From Patellifolia procumbens (taxonomy: Eukaryota > Streptophyta > Magnoliopsida > Caryophyllales > Amaranthaceae): a stretch of DNA of 64,000 bases. The notes beneath the pieces are model-generated. The model had not been told where the DNA came from, made no database searches, and worked only from the letters and a program-made list of their open reading frames with translations. A program made the translations under genes and the position numbers. The stretch is from the NCBI GenBank assembly GCA_947645195.1, contig CANSGD010001460.1, positions 434,001 to 498,000 on the forward strand, given 5' to 3'. Of the stretch, positions 33,462 to 45,570 are shown piece by piece (the first letter of the stretch is position 1; each line of letters starts with the position of its first letter).

Positions 33462-34765
33462 TTCTGAGAATGGAACATCCGCGTAAGTTGGTTTGACGAT
33501 GAATTTCCTGATGATATGAGGTTGGACTATAATCCAGGCATTGGGGGCTCTGATGAGGAAACGACAGTTGTTTGGGTTGATCTCTTGTTGGGTAATGATC
33601 GGTTTCTCCGAGAAGGAGAGATATCTTGGTGTGTTCTCGCATCTGGTTTTGATAATGTCGGTAGGTGGTGCTATGGGTGGGATTTGGTAGGGTTTTGTTT
33701 GAGGCTGGCTGTCGTGTTTGGAAGAAGGCTTGCAGTATTTGCTGGTAATCTGTGTCCATTGAGAAACGGGAGGGGTGGTATTGCAATGGAGTTGCAGAGC
33801 AAATTAGGGTTTTATTGAATTGGGAAAGTGGCAGAGAAGTTGAGATAAGTTAGGGTTAGGAGTGGGGTTTGTTTGGTTGTGTGGTGTTAAGAAGTGGTGA
33901 CACGTGGTTAGATGGGGTTTGTTGTTGGTGGTTCCTTATGGATAAGGAGGTATCCATATTAGGGTCACGTGGTTGAGCATTTGAAAGACATTGAGTATTT
34001 GCCTTATGTTTTTCCCGCCAAACCAAGCGTTGCCTTTTCGAGCTAACTTGGTATCGGTTTCCCGTTGTGTCCTCCATCGGCGTGATGTTATCGCCATCGT
34101 TCAGAGCGCTGAAGGAGTTAGAAGTTTTGCAATTTTCTCCGAAACCTGTGCTCTCTTCTACCATTTTCCTTCCTTTGGTTTTCCTCTTGTGTACTTCTTG
34201 CCAACCGCTCATATTTGAGCTCTGCTTCCCCTGGTTGATGTTAGATTTTGATTTTGTATCAGTCTTAACAGTGTGACTATCTATAGAGTGAAAGCGACAG
34301 TTAGATTGGTGGTGCCCAATGGTGTTACAGAGCGTGCAAAACGGAGGTATATCATGCCACACCAGCCTTTGCTTTGAGTTTCCAATCCAAATAGCCTCCT
34401 TTACTGGTTGAGATAGGTCAATCATGATTTGCATTGAGACTGAGCTTTTTGTCATGCCTTCGAAGGATTTTTTACCAAATCCTATTAGTTGCCCTAGAGA
34501 ATTTGCCACCTTAGCTAGGATCTCTCTATTGTGGAGCTCGACAGGTAATTCAGTGATGGTGACCCAAATGGTGCCATTTTGATGTTCGTTTCTGTTGCCT
34601 TGAACCCAGATGTCCAAGGTAGGGTAGCAATATAGAGGCCATTGAAAAACCAAGGCCTGCTTTGGAAGATCTTGGCTTTCAAGTCCAGTGTAGCGGCCTT
34701 ACTCAGGAAGAAGCCTCTTCCTAGGGTGACGAAAGGGGTTTGTTGGTGGATTTGCGATAATTTCC
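33184..34765 (-). pseudogene. LINE-2 ORF1, main part (DUF4283 C-terminal half, zinc knuckle)
   Basis: After the insertion point, frames read VTLGRGFFLSKAATLDLKAK and SRPWFFNGLYIATLPW (DUF4283 'gff...f........pW...g..l...pW'), then, after a frame change near 34600, TIWVTITELPVELHNREILAK, and the zinc knuckle CTLCNTIGHHQSNC (CX2CX4HX4C). A Ser/Thr/Asn-rich tail follows. ORF1 is the RNA-binding gag-like protein of plant L1 elements. A further frame change joins it to the 33184-33786 stretch. Confidence 0.75.
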
Positions 34766-37700
34766 TGTCATACCCCTATTTTTTAAAGAGTATTTTATTA
34801 ATAGCTAAGTATGATTATTAGCGTGATTTTTATATTAATACTTCCCGAGTTTATTTAAAAGAAATTGAATTCGACGATGCAATTATTGAAAAGCTAATAT
34901 TCTTTATTTTGTTAATAATATTGTCATATTTTAGTTGAATTACTTGTGATGTAAACTTTTAGTATATAATTATATTTTTAAAAAAATAATTAGATAACCT
35001 TATTATTGGTATGAAAAGGGGAGGTCAAGGTAATTGGACCAAATAGATTATAATGGGAGATTAGAGTAAGTTAGATGGAAAATAAATAGAAAAGAGGATA
35101 AGTGGAAGGAAGGACAAGTAGGATGATTTATAACCATTAAAAAGAAAAAGAAAAAAAAAGAAAGGAAATAGGAGGACATTTTTCTCAGTTGAAGAAGGTT
35201 CATGAACAAGGAAGAGAGAAAGTAGAGAGGGAGAAGGAGGAGGCAAAGAAGAAAGGTGAAGGAACGATGCTACGAGATTTCGCTGACCACAACAATTCGC
35301 CAACCATAGACCAATGGTGAGAACCGCCGCAAACCAATAGTAACGTGAGGAAGAGAGTGAGCAAGGAGCTCCACTCTTTGGTTCGTTTTTGGAGTCAGGG
35401 TGCGATTTTAGGAGCGATTTTCGAAGCCTTCTTCATTCCCAATCTTGTTTATTAGTGGGTAAGTTGAATTCATAACTTAATTTCAGTCTTTCTCAAGCTT
35501 ATAGAGTTAGGGTTTTTGTAGTGAAATTGAATTGAGGGTTTTCTTGAATTGAAGGTTTTGAGTATGAATCGATTGAGTAGAAGGTTTAATAAGGTGTCTA
35601 ATAGTTAGTTTATATTGCTAGTTTGATTATTAAACTTCTTATTGTGAATTTGGAAGGATTGAAGTTTGATTTTAATCCCAAATGATGTGTGAAGTGTTAA
35701 GAATGAATATGGAGTAGTTGAGTTCATATGAAGAGTTAGATGGTTAATGTTGTCAAGAAATACTGTTGTAATTCGTAAAAAGATTAGATAAGTTTCGTAA
35801 ATTGCATTTTTGGACAGTTTCTAGGCATTTTTAGCAAAAATACTATTTCACAAAAGTTGTTCGTATTGAAATTTACTCAAGATAGGCTCAAGAAACTCTT
35901 GATTTGGATTTTGTAGGAGGAAGTTATGCTCATTTTAAGTTTCTGCCTAAAATTCATATTTTGTATAGTTCATTTTAAAACTCTAATTTTTTATATAATT
36001 GTTTCACAATGAACTTTTAAGTATCCAAATGTGTATATGCTTCTTTAAAGGTCGATTTTATATAAAGTAAGAGGATTTTTAATTATTTGGCAAAGGGTTT
36101 TAGTTAGACGTTATTAATGCTAAATGAAAGTTTAAGTTAGAACATGATATGTTTGTTTGATATTTTATGTGAGATTAGGAAAGGTTGATTTGCTTTGTGA
36201 ACTAAAGTTAGTTGTATCCAAGTCTTTTTATTACTTATGAAGTACACATATTTATATTGTAGCTTTCGGTTTGACTGAGGAGTCGTTTAGACCGAGGTAG
36301 TTGTTTAACTGTGATTCAAAAAGGTAAAATTTCATATTCAGATCTTCATAGTTTACGTTAAAAGCTCAAAAAGGTAAGATTTCCTGCGTAAATTTTTAAT
36401 AAGTTTACAAGCAAAGTTTAAAGGTAAGATTTAAAAACTGTATAGTTACGAGAAGAGTTTTGTAAGGATTTAAACTCATTTTGGTTGAGTATGTTTTAAA
36501 AGATAGAAGTTTAGTTTTGAAAGGATCTTTCATAGTTTACTAGAAGTGTTTTAAAAAGTTTTTTTATCTCGGTTTCGTTGAGAATGAATGAATTGGAGGA
36601 TGTTCCTCCAAGTATAGATAGTTTGGTTTCCGAACCGCAATTAAAGAAAATATTATAGAAAGATATTTCTAATAGTTTTATGTTTTGAAAGTTGATGGGA
36701 TTGCCTATGTGGTGTCTCAAGGGAATAGTTTTGTACTTTTCAAGTTGTGGGGATTACCGAAGTGGGGTCTCAAGGAATTGGAACTTGGTCGAGTTTGTCT
36801 CCGCTTTACAGATACAGAATAGAATAGTTGTGGGGGTACGTTGATCAGTACCTCAAGACTTTGATCTTCTGCTGCGGTTTGGCCGTATGCAGGGTGTGCA
36901 CACTAGGGGTCTTTGTCTATAGTTGTCCGGAGGGCCTAGCTAGCCCAATGGCAAAGGAAAGTTCGTTCCATTCCCTAGATTTATGAATCTTTCTTTGTGA
37001 AAGAAAAAGGAAAGAAAGGATTAGTCATGAAAAGGAAAAAAGGAAAGATTTGAAAAAGAGAAAAAAAAAAGGATTTGATTTAAAGAAAAGTAATAGAAAG
37101 GATTTGATTTAGCAACAGAAAAGAACTATTTTGTTTTATAAAAAGAAATAGGAAAAAGGCTTTATAAAGTTACTATTTATTTGGTTTTGAAAGAAACTGA
37201 TTTGTAGGATATATTTAATATATATCCTACCTACATATATGTTTGGCCTTTCGGTATGAAATCTTGCTCAGCCAGTTTGGCTGATACTACGTGCCAATAT
37301 ATGCAGGTACATGAAGGTATTGTATGATTGACGATGGTTCGATGTTGGAAGTTTATTGTGTTATTCATGTTGTTTGTATCTCGGCGAGGACGATCGACTT
37401 TGTAATAGTATAGTTAATAGTTAACTTGTAATTAAGTTTAAAGAGTTTGAGTTTATTAAGTTTAAAGTATAATGGTTGCTGGATTTTGAGAATACAGGTT
37501 TATAAGTGGACGCGCGTCCTGAATTAAGTTTTAGGCTGTCCGTTTTACAAACGGAACTCTGTCGGATTTTCAGTAGAATTTTTAATAAAAAATCTAGTTG
37601 TTTAAAGTGTTTTACGATCACTTAATATAATTTATTATAGTTAAAGGTTTAAATATAGTCATTATAGTTTAAAAAGGTTTAAAAAGTCAAGGTTTTTTGA

Positions 37701-37798
37701 GCTCCACACTCGTGGTGAGTGTGATGGTAATAGCCCGAATTAGGTTTTCCGCTGCATTTAGGTCTTAATTAGGTTGGTCGTAGATCCCAGTTGTTACA
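34766..37798 (+). mobile_element. Solo LTR of a Ty3/gypsy element, inserted in LINE-2
   Basis: The 3,033-bp segment starts TGTCATACCCCTATTTT and ends CCCAGTTGTTACA (TGT...ACA termini), with identical 5-bp target duplications TTTCC at 34761-34765 and 37799-37803. No internal retrotransposon domain lies between, so it is a solo LTR left by recombination between two LTRs. The TGTCATACCCC start and the length of about 3 kb suit the Tekay/Del group of chromoviruses, which is inference. The flanking LINE ORF1 reading resumes across the duplicated pentamer, proving the insertion order. Confidence 0.9.
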
Positions 37799-38210
37799 TT
37801 TCCGGATGCGGGGCAAAAGGAAATCTGTAGAAAAGGATTTTCCCACAATTTTGAAGATAATGGAGTTCCCCCATTGCGTGGAGAAATTGTTGAAAGTTTG
37901 GGGTGGAATAGGGATGAAAATCTCAGATTCAGGGTTGAAGGAGGGTGGTGGTGGTGGTGGGTTTGGAGTGGTACTGCTTGGGTTTGGTTGGCCTGAGATA
38001 GGTTTTGGTTTGATTGGGGGGTGTGGTTATAGTTGAGGTTGGGTTTGGTTGTGTTAAAGTGGATGTCACTATTGTTCACGACGGCGAGGTAGGTGCAGTT
38101 GCCACTGTCCTGCTAAGGTCTTTGGGGAGTCTCCGGTGACTTGTTCGGCGTCGTCCCTGCATAAAAACTCTCGCACTCGCTCACGCTCTCTCTCTCTCTC
38201 ATCTCAAGAT
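37799..38210 (-). pseudogene. LINE-2 ORF1 N-terminal part and leader
   Basis: The minus strand contains a Pro/Gln/His/Thr-rich N-terminal region followed by TQWGNSIIFKIVGKSFSTDF and LLPRIRK just before the LTR, which is the start of the DUF4283 domain ('W..siI.KvvGk......l..ri..lW'). The sense frame continues after the LTR at 34765 as LSQIHQQTPFVTLGRGFFL. The GA-rich run (38184-38202) lies in the 5' leader. An exact 5' end could not be set. Confidence 0.75.
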
Positions 38211-40040
38211 TTGTTAATAGAGATCGTAGTAGAACTTTTTATATGAATGCTAGCTATTATTAATTATTACCTTGTGAAGTAGCTGCTGTAATTGAAAATT
38301 TTACAAAAGATTTCTCTGACAAAGGCCACCGTAACAAATCAATGACAGCCAATCAATACGCCACATCAGAATAGTCAACTTTGGCAATCTTATTATTTTC
38401 TTTTTAAGATTTTCGTGTTGGAAGGTTTTTATTTTTTCAATTTTTTTTTAATTTTTTGTAATTAATGTAATTTTTATATTAATTACTGTAATTTTTTATA
38501 TTATATATTTGATATTTTAAAACTAATACTTAATCTATATGGTATACTACCTATATTTGTAAGGGTTACACACTTTATTTTATAGGTAGTCCCTAATGAT
38601 TTGGGTACAACTCCATTAAGGTCTTCTTCTATGCTGCCATTAACGAGTTCTTCAATGGGGCAAATTTGTCCTTCACTCGCTTACCTACTTCTACTTTGCA
38701 ATTATCGATCTCTTCAATGTTGAGATAAGTCGTATGTGAATCTTCTTCAACCTCACCAACCCTCCGTTTCATCAATGATATATAGATTATTATTGAAAAA
38801 AATTAGGGTTCATAAGAATTAATTTGAATTAAACTAGGGTTCATTAGAATTATTCGGTTTTTGTGCATACTTATAAGATTTTTGATGCCGAAGTCGAGCT
38901 CAATTGGCAGTCATTAATGGTGTGTATTGAATTGGCAAAAGTTTAAAGACGACTGTAAATTAGAATTAACTGTCTTTGCGCATCAATATACCGAGTGTTT
39001 CGTTTGGACAACACTAGCATGTTCTGGTTATATCCATAATGGTGACTGTGACATAGATATCGGTGATAGCCAAAGCAATAATCGGACATTGCCTAACTCT
39101 ATGTTGACTATGATGTACTTTTGGTTGTTATTGTAAGCTACAACTTATTGTGTAGCTTAAGGCAGTAAGGATGAATTAGAAGAAATCAATGGGGAACATT
39201 CAATTACTAGTCTAAACACATCTAGATTCATAACTGCCCTTTCAAATTACCCGTCTTTGCGCATAATTCATAGTGGGTGTTTTGTTTGGACAGATCCATA
39301 ACATGTTTTGGTGATCTCCGTACAATGTGTATCTTAACTAAGATCACAACTCGTCATCCAATGTTTGGCAATGAACAGAAACCGTTACATAGCCAAAAAG
39401 CTGTAACACATTCCAATCATAACTCCAAGCATATCCAGAAGGTTCTAGTTAAATGGGCAAATATATTATGACCACCCAGTACTACTATGTAAGTCTCTAC
39501 TATTCTAGTTGAATCTTAGATCGACAATGTAAAAATGAAAATGTTCTTTACAAATTAGAGCAAAGTAGTGGAATTTACTGTCGTGAAAAGCGTGGCAATG
39601 ACCTTCACCGGTTTTGATCACATCTATACAATGCGTAACCAAAATAAGAACACACCTGGAAAGCCACCTTTTGGCAATGACAACCAATCTTCACTCCAAG
39701 CATATACAAGTTCAGTAGCACATTCAATTTAATACAAAAGCAGGCCTTGTTGCAACCACGACAAAATTAGATGAAACAACAAATACTTTGAAGGTTGTTC
39801 AAGAACAAGTTCAACTTTTATGGAGCAATAAAGGCATTTCCTTACCCAATATTGGTTCATCCTCCCCTACTACTACACTTGCGTCTTAAGTTACTGATAA
39901 TTATTTTCCAATATTTGGGGATCTTTTGTAATGAAAAACAGGAGTAAAGATAGTCATTGGGTTAAATATTGGGCATATATTTTGTGCACATATTTTGGGT
40001 TAAATATTGGGCACATATTTTGGGTTAAATACTGGCAACG
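38211..40040. other. No gene recognised; short repeats
   Basis: AT-rich sequence. TTTGCGCATCAATATACCG-like and 'CATTCCAATCATAACTCCAAGCATATCCA'-type segments recur loosely near 38.96, 39.25, 39.40 and 39.69 kb. A 27-bp unit based on TTTTGGGTTAAATATTGGGC is present about three times at 39955-40035. This may be the interior of the transposon whose end lies at 40272. Confidence 0.4.
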
Positions 40041-40272
40041 TAATCAATTTGTTTTGATGCGAAAAGTGGCAACCAATCTGGCGACCAAATCAAGGATGAA
40101 GCAATATGGCAACGGATATGTTGGACATTTGGTTGCTAAATTGACTTGGCGACTGGGGAAATGGCGATCACTCATTTTCGTTGCCAATCCGTTGCTAAGT
40201 TAAGTTGGCAACGGATTTTGCTGAAATAGGAACCATTTTTTTTGGTCGCCATTTTGCATAATTTTTGTAGTG
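40040..40272. mobile_element. CACTA-type transposon end with GGCAACG subterminal repeats
   Basis: Repeats of GGCAACGGA, GGCGACCA, GTTGCCA and GTTGCTAA in both orientations fill about 230 bp and stop at ATTTTTGTAGTG, which fits a CACTACAAAAAT terminus. The motif and terminus differ from the element ending at 2909, so two CACTA families are represented. The other end and the 3-bp target duplication were not found. The Ulp1-like gene starts only about 28 bp further on. Confidence 0.55.
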
Positions 40273-40299
40273 ATTCAAAGGGAAAAAAGGAAAACAATC

Positions 40300-41968
40300 A
40301 TGTTGCTGGCTGAAATTCAAATAACTCGAGAAAGGGTTTCAGCGGTGAGTTCAACTTGATAAATATTGTGTTGGATATAACTTAAAATATTTGTATTTGT
40401 TTATTTTTTCGAAATGTGCTTACCAGGTTATGGACATTAGCAAACCTTCCCTATATGTAGGGACATTACAAACCATGCATAACTAAAGATTGCTTCAGTA
40501 GTCTCATCTTGATGGTTTGTAGGTTGATGACAATGTTGTCAAGACAAGGAAGTCGATTAGAAAGTGCAAGGCCAACACAAGACAGATTGCGGAATTTGTA
40601 TACAACAAAGCTCTAGAATCCTTAGTAAGTCCATTTAGTTAATATGAATGAATTGATTGTGTGCTCGAGTGTGTTAGTCATGTTTGGAAATGATTTTGCC
40701 TAACATCATTCTGGTTTTAGGGTCTAATTGCTAATGCAAAGTTTATTTTTTTACTAGTGTAACAGTGAGATCCTGATTAGGACAACTTGGGCAACAGCAG
40801 ACAGAACGTTGCTACACACCTTGTCTCTGGAGACTTGTGTAGAAGAAGATGTATAACATTTTTTATAGAATAAAATTAATTTTATGAGTCTTATTCGATA
40901 GTATTATTCTAAAATGAATCTGTGTTGGTTTTTAGGTCATCAATTTAGTGGGGATTCGGGAGACATTAAGTAGGCCAACAAGTTTTTACATCCCTACGTC
41001 GCTCCGGGTTTGTCTTTCGTATGTTGTTATTTTATAAACTAGTGTTTGGAATGGTATTTATTTTGTCTTTTTTTTATCACGGTAGTACGTTCATCTGAGG
41101 TTGAAGCGTCAAGGATCAAAATATTTTCTAGATTCACCAGTCTTTAAAACGTCGTACTTGCCACATGATCCAGACCAATGCCAACAGGTCATAGACGTAC
41201 CTCACCTGGTTGTTCCTTTAATGGCTTTTGTTTTTTCTGCTGTTATTTGGCCTAGCTATTAATACTTGATTAAAATGCAGATTTTGGTTCCATTGTGGGC
41301 TCAGCAGCCAGACCACGGGTACATGTGTGTTATTCATATGGAGGGAAAAAAATTAGCGTACTTGATTAGCACCCTAACCAACACACTAAGACAAGATTAG
41401 ATAATGCCAAAAATCAGGTTATGACAAGAGTTGCATTTGTTTGTGTGTGTTGTCTGATAGTGAGGTGGTTTTCATGTGGTACTATATAAACTGATGGTGC
41501 ATTTACAGATAAGGAAACTGTCCAAGCTCATGTCTTCAGTCAAGGAAGACGTCAGGGTTCAAAGATTTAAGGAAATGGAGTCTTGGCCTATGACGCAAGT
41601 GAAAACCCCGATACAAGTTAACGAGTACAGCATTTAGAAGTCGGCAAAATGAACTTTGTTCATTATTTTCTTAATGAAAATTAGTTTTCAACGTCTTATG
41701 TTTCATTTTAGATTTGACTGTGGGATGCATGTCATCAAATTCATTGAAGCACCAAACGAAAGAAAGTGGACACAGAAGAAATACTTTGAGGTAACGAATG
41801 TCTATGATACCTTGTACAAATATCTTTATGTACATTTGTGATTCTACTATTCAGGATCTTGAAACGCATCGAGCAAAGACTTTGACTTCGTTACTCGAAT
41901 GGGAACAAAATGAAATCAGAGATCAAGTTATGAGGCTGGCAACCTGGCCTGATCCTGATGATTATTGA
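40300..41968 (+). pseudogene. Ulp1-like cysteine protease gene (C48 family), frameshifted
   Basis: Nine short exon-like segments with GT..AG borders fit a plus-strand gene: 40300-40344, 40523-40624, 40758-40850, 40936-41007, 41086-41187, 41281-41417, 41519-41624, 41712-41790, 41855-41968. The protein of about 240 residues carries the Ulp1/SENP catalytic order: HGYMCVIHMEGKK (histidine region), VLD (aspartate), TPIQVNE (glutamine) and FDCGMHVIKFIE (the DCG nucleophile). Such proteases remove SUMO from proteins, and Ulp1-like genes are also common cargo of plant MULEs. A one-base loss in the A7 run at 41346-41352 and a TAG at 41367-41369 disable it. Nothing like an N-terminal domain precedes 40300. 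The first exon is the least certain. Confidence 0.6.
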
Positions 41969-42087
41969 TTTTCTAAATGTTCCTATTATGCAACCAAATT
42001 GAATGTCTGAGTTGCACTTTTAAATTCGTATGTGTACTCTTGTCTCTAGGATAAAACGCGCTACTCTTGCATTGGCACTTACTAGTT

Positions 42088-42800
42088 TCCACGTGTGTTT
42101 ATAAAGTGTTTTGACTCTTTAAGGTAATGTCCTTAACCATGTTTGGAAGTGATTAATATCTATCATATATGGGAACAAGTTAGTTACACCAAGTAATTTT
42201 TTATTTAAAGTTAATCTCTATCATATAAGGGAACAAGTTTGAAAAATGATATGGTTGTCTGTTAAAAATAAGACTTTCGGAAGTAATTTATATAATTATG
42301 TCCTTTAAAAGAATAGGACATTACCTAAATAAACATGTAACACTAAGTTTCCTTATTGGTAATATAGTAATTTGTTTAATAACAACCAATAAAGGTATGT
42401 AAAGTCCTATCATAAGCAATGGACAAAACCTATATGGTAATGGCCTTAACCATGTGACAAGATAGTTGCCACGTGTAATTATAAATTGTTTTGACTCTAT
42501 ATGGTAATGGCCTTAACCATGTTTGGAAGTGATATATAAGGGAACAAGTTAGTTACACCAAGTAATATTTTTATTTAAAATTAATCTCTATTATATAAGG
42601 GATCAAGTCTGAAAATGTTATGGTTGTCTTTTGAAAATAAATATCGCAAGTATTTTAGATCATTGTTTATTTGGCTATGTCCTTTAACAGAATAGGACAT
42701 TACCTAAATAATCATGTAACACTAAGTTTCCTTATTAGTGTTATCCTTATTTGTTTAATGACAACCAATAAAGATATGTAATGTCCTTTCAGTCAATGGA
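42088..42800 (+). repeat. Tandem duplication of about 380 bp
   Basis: Copy 1 (42088-42468) and copy 2 (42469-42800) share CCACGTGT..TTATAAA.TGTTTTGACTCT, TTAACCATGTTTGGAAGTGA, GAACAAGTTAGTTACACCAA and AGGACATTACCTAAATAA. Copy 2 has small deletions. The duplication lies between the two convergent Ulp1-like genes. Confidence 0.85.
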
Positions 42801-43001
42801 AAAACCTAATTAGAGGCTTACGGTGAATGTAAGCATTGAGCCTGGAGAAGTTGCAAGACAGAGTAGTAGCCGAACTATAAAAAAACCTGAATAAATGTTT
42901 AATATAATCAAAATGTGATCATATCAAACTATTTTGAATGAATACATAATCAACATCTTTTGTCGATTACAATGAGAAAAAGAAATGATTGAAAATCATC
43001 T

Positions 43002-45570
43002 TCAATAAGCATTGCTGAATTTTGTGACATTCGCCACGTTGTTGTTTTTGCTTGTAACTAGATGACCCAAATACTTCAATCGTTTACCACACATTTCATT
43101 AGTCTGTAAATAAGGCAGGGAAGTCAGATGAGAATTGGATTTTCAAAAACATTTTAAGGCAATTCAGAAAGGAACTGATGGTTCTTACCGAGTATAGAAT
43201 GTTCTTCATGGCATTAATGTCAGCACATTCAATGTACTTGGGGACATACATTCCACAATCATGATTGAAAGAGTTTACTAATTATTTTTTAATATAATAA
43301 AAACCAATATTGATGTATACCTATTTGGCTGTGTCCGAACTTGCACAATTTCGTATCGAAAAAATTAGTGCTCCTTGAAAAGCGGACCTATTCGATTCCT
43401 CCGAAGGACCGTTCCATCTTTTTTCATCTAATCGAAGATGAAGTCAATAACGGCAGGAGGATACACCGAATAAATGCAATGTATAGGCATGATGTATTTC
43501 CTACCATATCCTCAGCAAGAGTGTAACGGTTGTCCGATGTTCCTAATGAGTCTATGATGAACACAGTGTTTTCCAAAACATGGAAAAACAAGAGGAACCA
43601 ATGTCTCACCTCGACATCTAACACAGGTATGTAAACTTAGGAACAAAGACTCTGAGAGATGAGTAACTAATAAATCGATATTATTCTCAAAAATTTGGCA
43701 ACAATTTATTTAGTTAAAACCTGGTCTATCCTATCGATATCTTCAGGGATATAGGTTTCATGCAAGTCTGCACACCTATTAAGTATGGGGTTAGTTCCGA
43801 AGTACGGATTCCGGTCATCAGATTTCAGTACAATACCCTGAAAGAAACAATGTGTGTTGATTCTAATCTATAATCGTAAAGAATGCTTGTAATTGTTTTT
43901 GTAATTTGGGAGACAACAATAATAACGTACCTGGAAATATGTTGATAATACCATCTTAGTAGAGTTGGTATCCATTAGCCCTAGTTGCATATCAAATAAA
44001 TACACATTGATAAACTGTCACAAAAAACATATTCGTAAGCATAGCCTTTTTTTCTAAATTATTTTGTACTTATAGTTAGCACCTTTGAGTTATTTATTTA
44101 CCAGATTAGACAGCCATTCGTCTGGAAATACACACCAACATTCACCAACTGTCAACCTGTGCATATCCTCACGCGGACAATACACTTCATCAAATTTGTC
44201 AAACTTTTGAAGATTTAAGCATATTCACTTATCTGGATCTGATAGCTGAGGTAGATAATCATAGAATAGGGGCCTTGACACGATACGCTTTTTGCAAGTC
44301 AACGGTCTAACTTCATCTGGCCCATCCTCTTCATCCTAGGTTGTATATGAAGTGCATGAAAATAATTTATTGGGGTAAATGGTATATGTATGGTAATGTC
44401 CGTAGGAGGTATTATTAGTGATTTCCAAACTTTACCTTTAAGACTATAATATCCTTTGATTTACCTTTCTTTCGCTTCTTCAATTTCAACTATGTTACCT
44501 GCATGCATTGTGGACGTTGGGAGTATTAAAAATAGACACCCAATTATCAGAATTATCGTACTAGTAATACCATTTCAGACAAGGTGGTGTCGATGCCCTC
44601 CACGGTTTCTGATGCTGATGCCTTTTTAATATCGAATGTCCCTTCCTGCTACATATCAAATCCAACAGATTTTAGATGATTGCCAATTCAAGTATGCGCA
44701 TCTATTAACATAAACAGATGTACCTGTGCTTTTTGTGTTATTGAATTACGCTCTTTGCCTCCTTTCTGATTCGTTGAAGGTGCCTGTTCATTGGAGGTAG
44801 TCAGCAATTGGGAATGCAATATAACAGATGACAAATAACATAGTTTGATAAACTTACGGTTTCATTTGATTTTAAATGTTCTCCATCATCTTTTGGCTTC
44901 ATAACTTTTTTTAATTCTTTCTTTGGTTCTTCCTTGACGTCTCTTAATGTTTCCAACCCTAGAGGAAATTGAGGAACATTGAAACGAACATTTCGAATGC
45001 TGAATGATTAAATGTCACAGGATTCTTCTGCAATTGGTTCGCCTGCAATTCCTTCTTCCTTATGAATATCTAATTTACGCTTCGAGTTTGGTGTTTTGAA
45101 ACGGTCAACCAATCCACCATCAGGACTTAGAAAAGGAGAATTTGATCGATTATTAGTAGCGCAACTAAAACTTGGATTTTCGGTTGACTTTTGGTCTCCC
45201 GGTGTGCAATACCCTTCTGTATTAGACTTCCAATTACCATCAGCATGAGAACTAACTTGTTTACATCTGAGTTCAGCCAACGACAACTCAATGTTGGTTA
45301 CTTTTGTGCGTATTTCATTAATGGCTTCTAAAATCACACCCATGTTCTACTCAAAGAAAACATTGAAAAATCAATATAGAGATTGGAATTAAACATCTGA
45401 TATAATTTCAGCATTGTTAGTTCATAATCTATGTATACATTTATAATTAATTGTGATTAATATTGCATAGGATCAAGAACAACGGCAGATCATATTTGAC
45501 ATTAAATTGAATATATAATAACACAAATTAACCGCCTTACGCATGAAGTACTGCTGTTATCCTCTGCCAT
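43002..45570 (-). pseudogene. Second Ulp1-like protease gene, minus strand, with one internal stop
   Basis: The minus strand has an N-terminal exon MAEDNSSTSC (ATG at 45570) spliced to a coiled-coil-like stretch (VILEAINEIRTKVTNIELSL, 45008-45346), a Lys/Glu-rich region (44880-44960), a basic KLKKRKKGKSK segment (near 44480), then the protease: RPLFYDYLPQL, WCVFPDEWLSNL, INVYLFDMQLG, VRHWFLLFFHVLENTVFIIDSLG (catalytic H at 43601-43603, D near 43551), QPN, DCGMYVPKYIECADINAMK (43252-43260 for DCG) and a last exon ending at 43002. GT/AG borders fit most joins. A TGA at 44225-44227 interrupts the frame and the region around 43.33-43.45 kb is out of frame. It is a different subtype from the plus-strand gene and converges on it, about 1 kb apart. 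Confidence 0.6.

Larger units (their letters stand above)
28777..38210 (-). mobile_element. LINE-2: near full-length L1-type LINE, interrupted by a solo LTR
   Basis: Reading right to left, the element has a 5' leader with (GA)n (about 38.1-38.2 kb), ORF1 with a DUF4283-like domain and CCHC zinc knuckle, ORF2 with endonuclease, reverse transcriptase, zf-RVT and RNase H, and a 3' end with a short A8 tail (T8 at 28777-28784 on the plus strand). It is about 6.4 kb once the 3,033-bp LTR at 34766-37798 is subtracted. CTTCTATATGCATGC before the tail (28762-28776) resembles CTTTTTATATGAATGC (38235-38250) and could be a diverged target duplication. Several frame changes and stops show it is inactive. 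Confidence 0.8.

Noticed and set aside
39931..40203. 90-codon plus-strand frame
   Set aside because: Consists of a 27-bp tandem repeat and CACTA subterminal repeats.
41346..41369. Programmed -1 frameshift at the A7 run in the plus-strand Ulp1-like gene
   Set aside because: A stop codon follows five codons later in the shifted frame, so slippage would not restore the protein; simple mutation is the better explanation.
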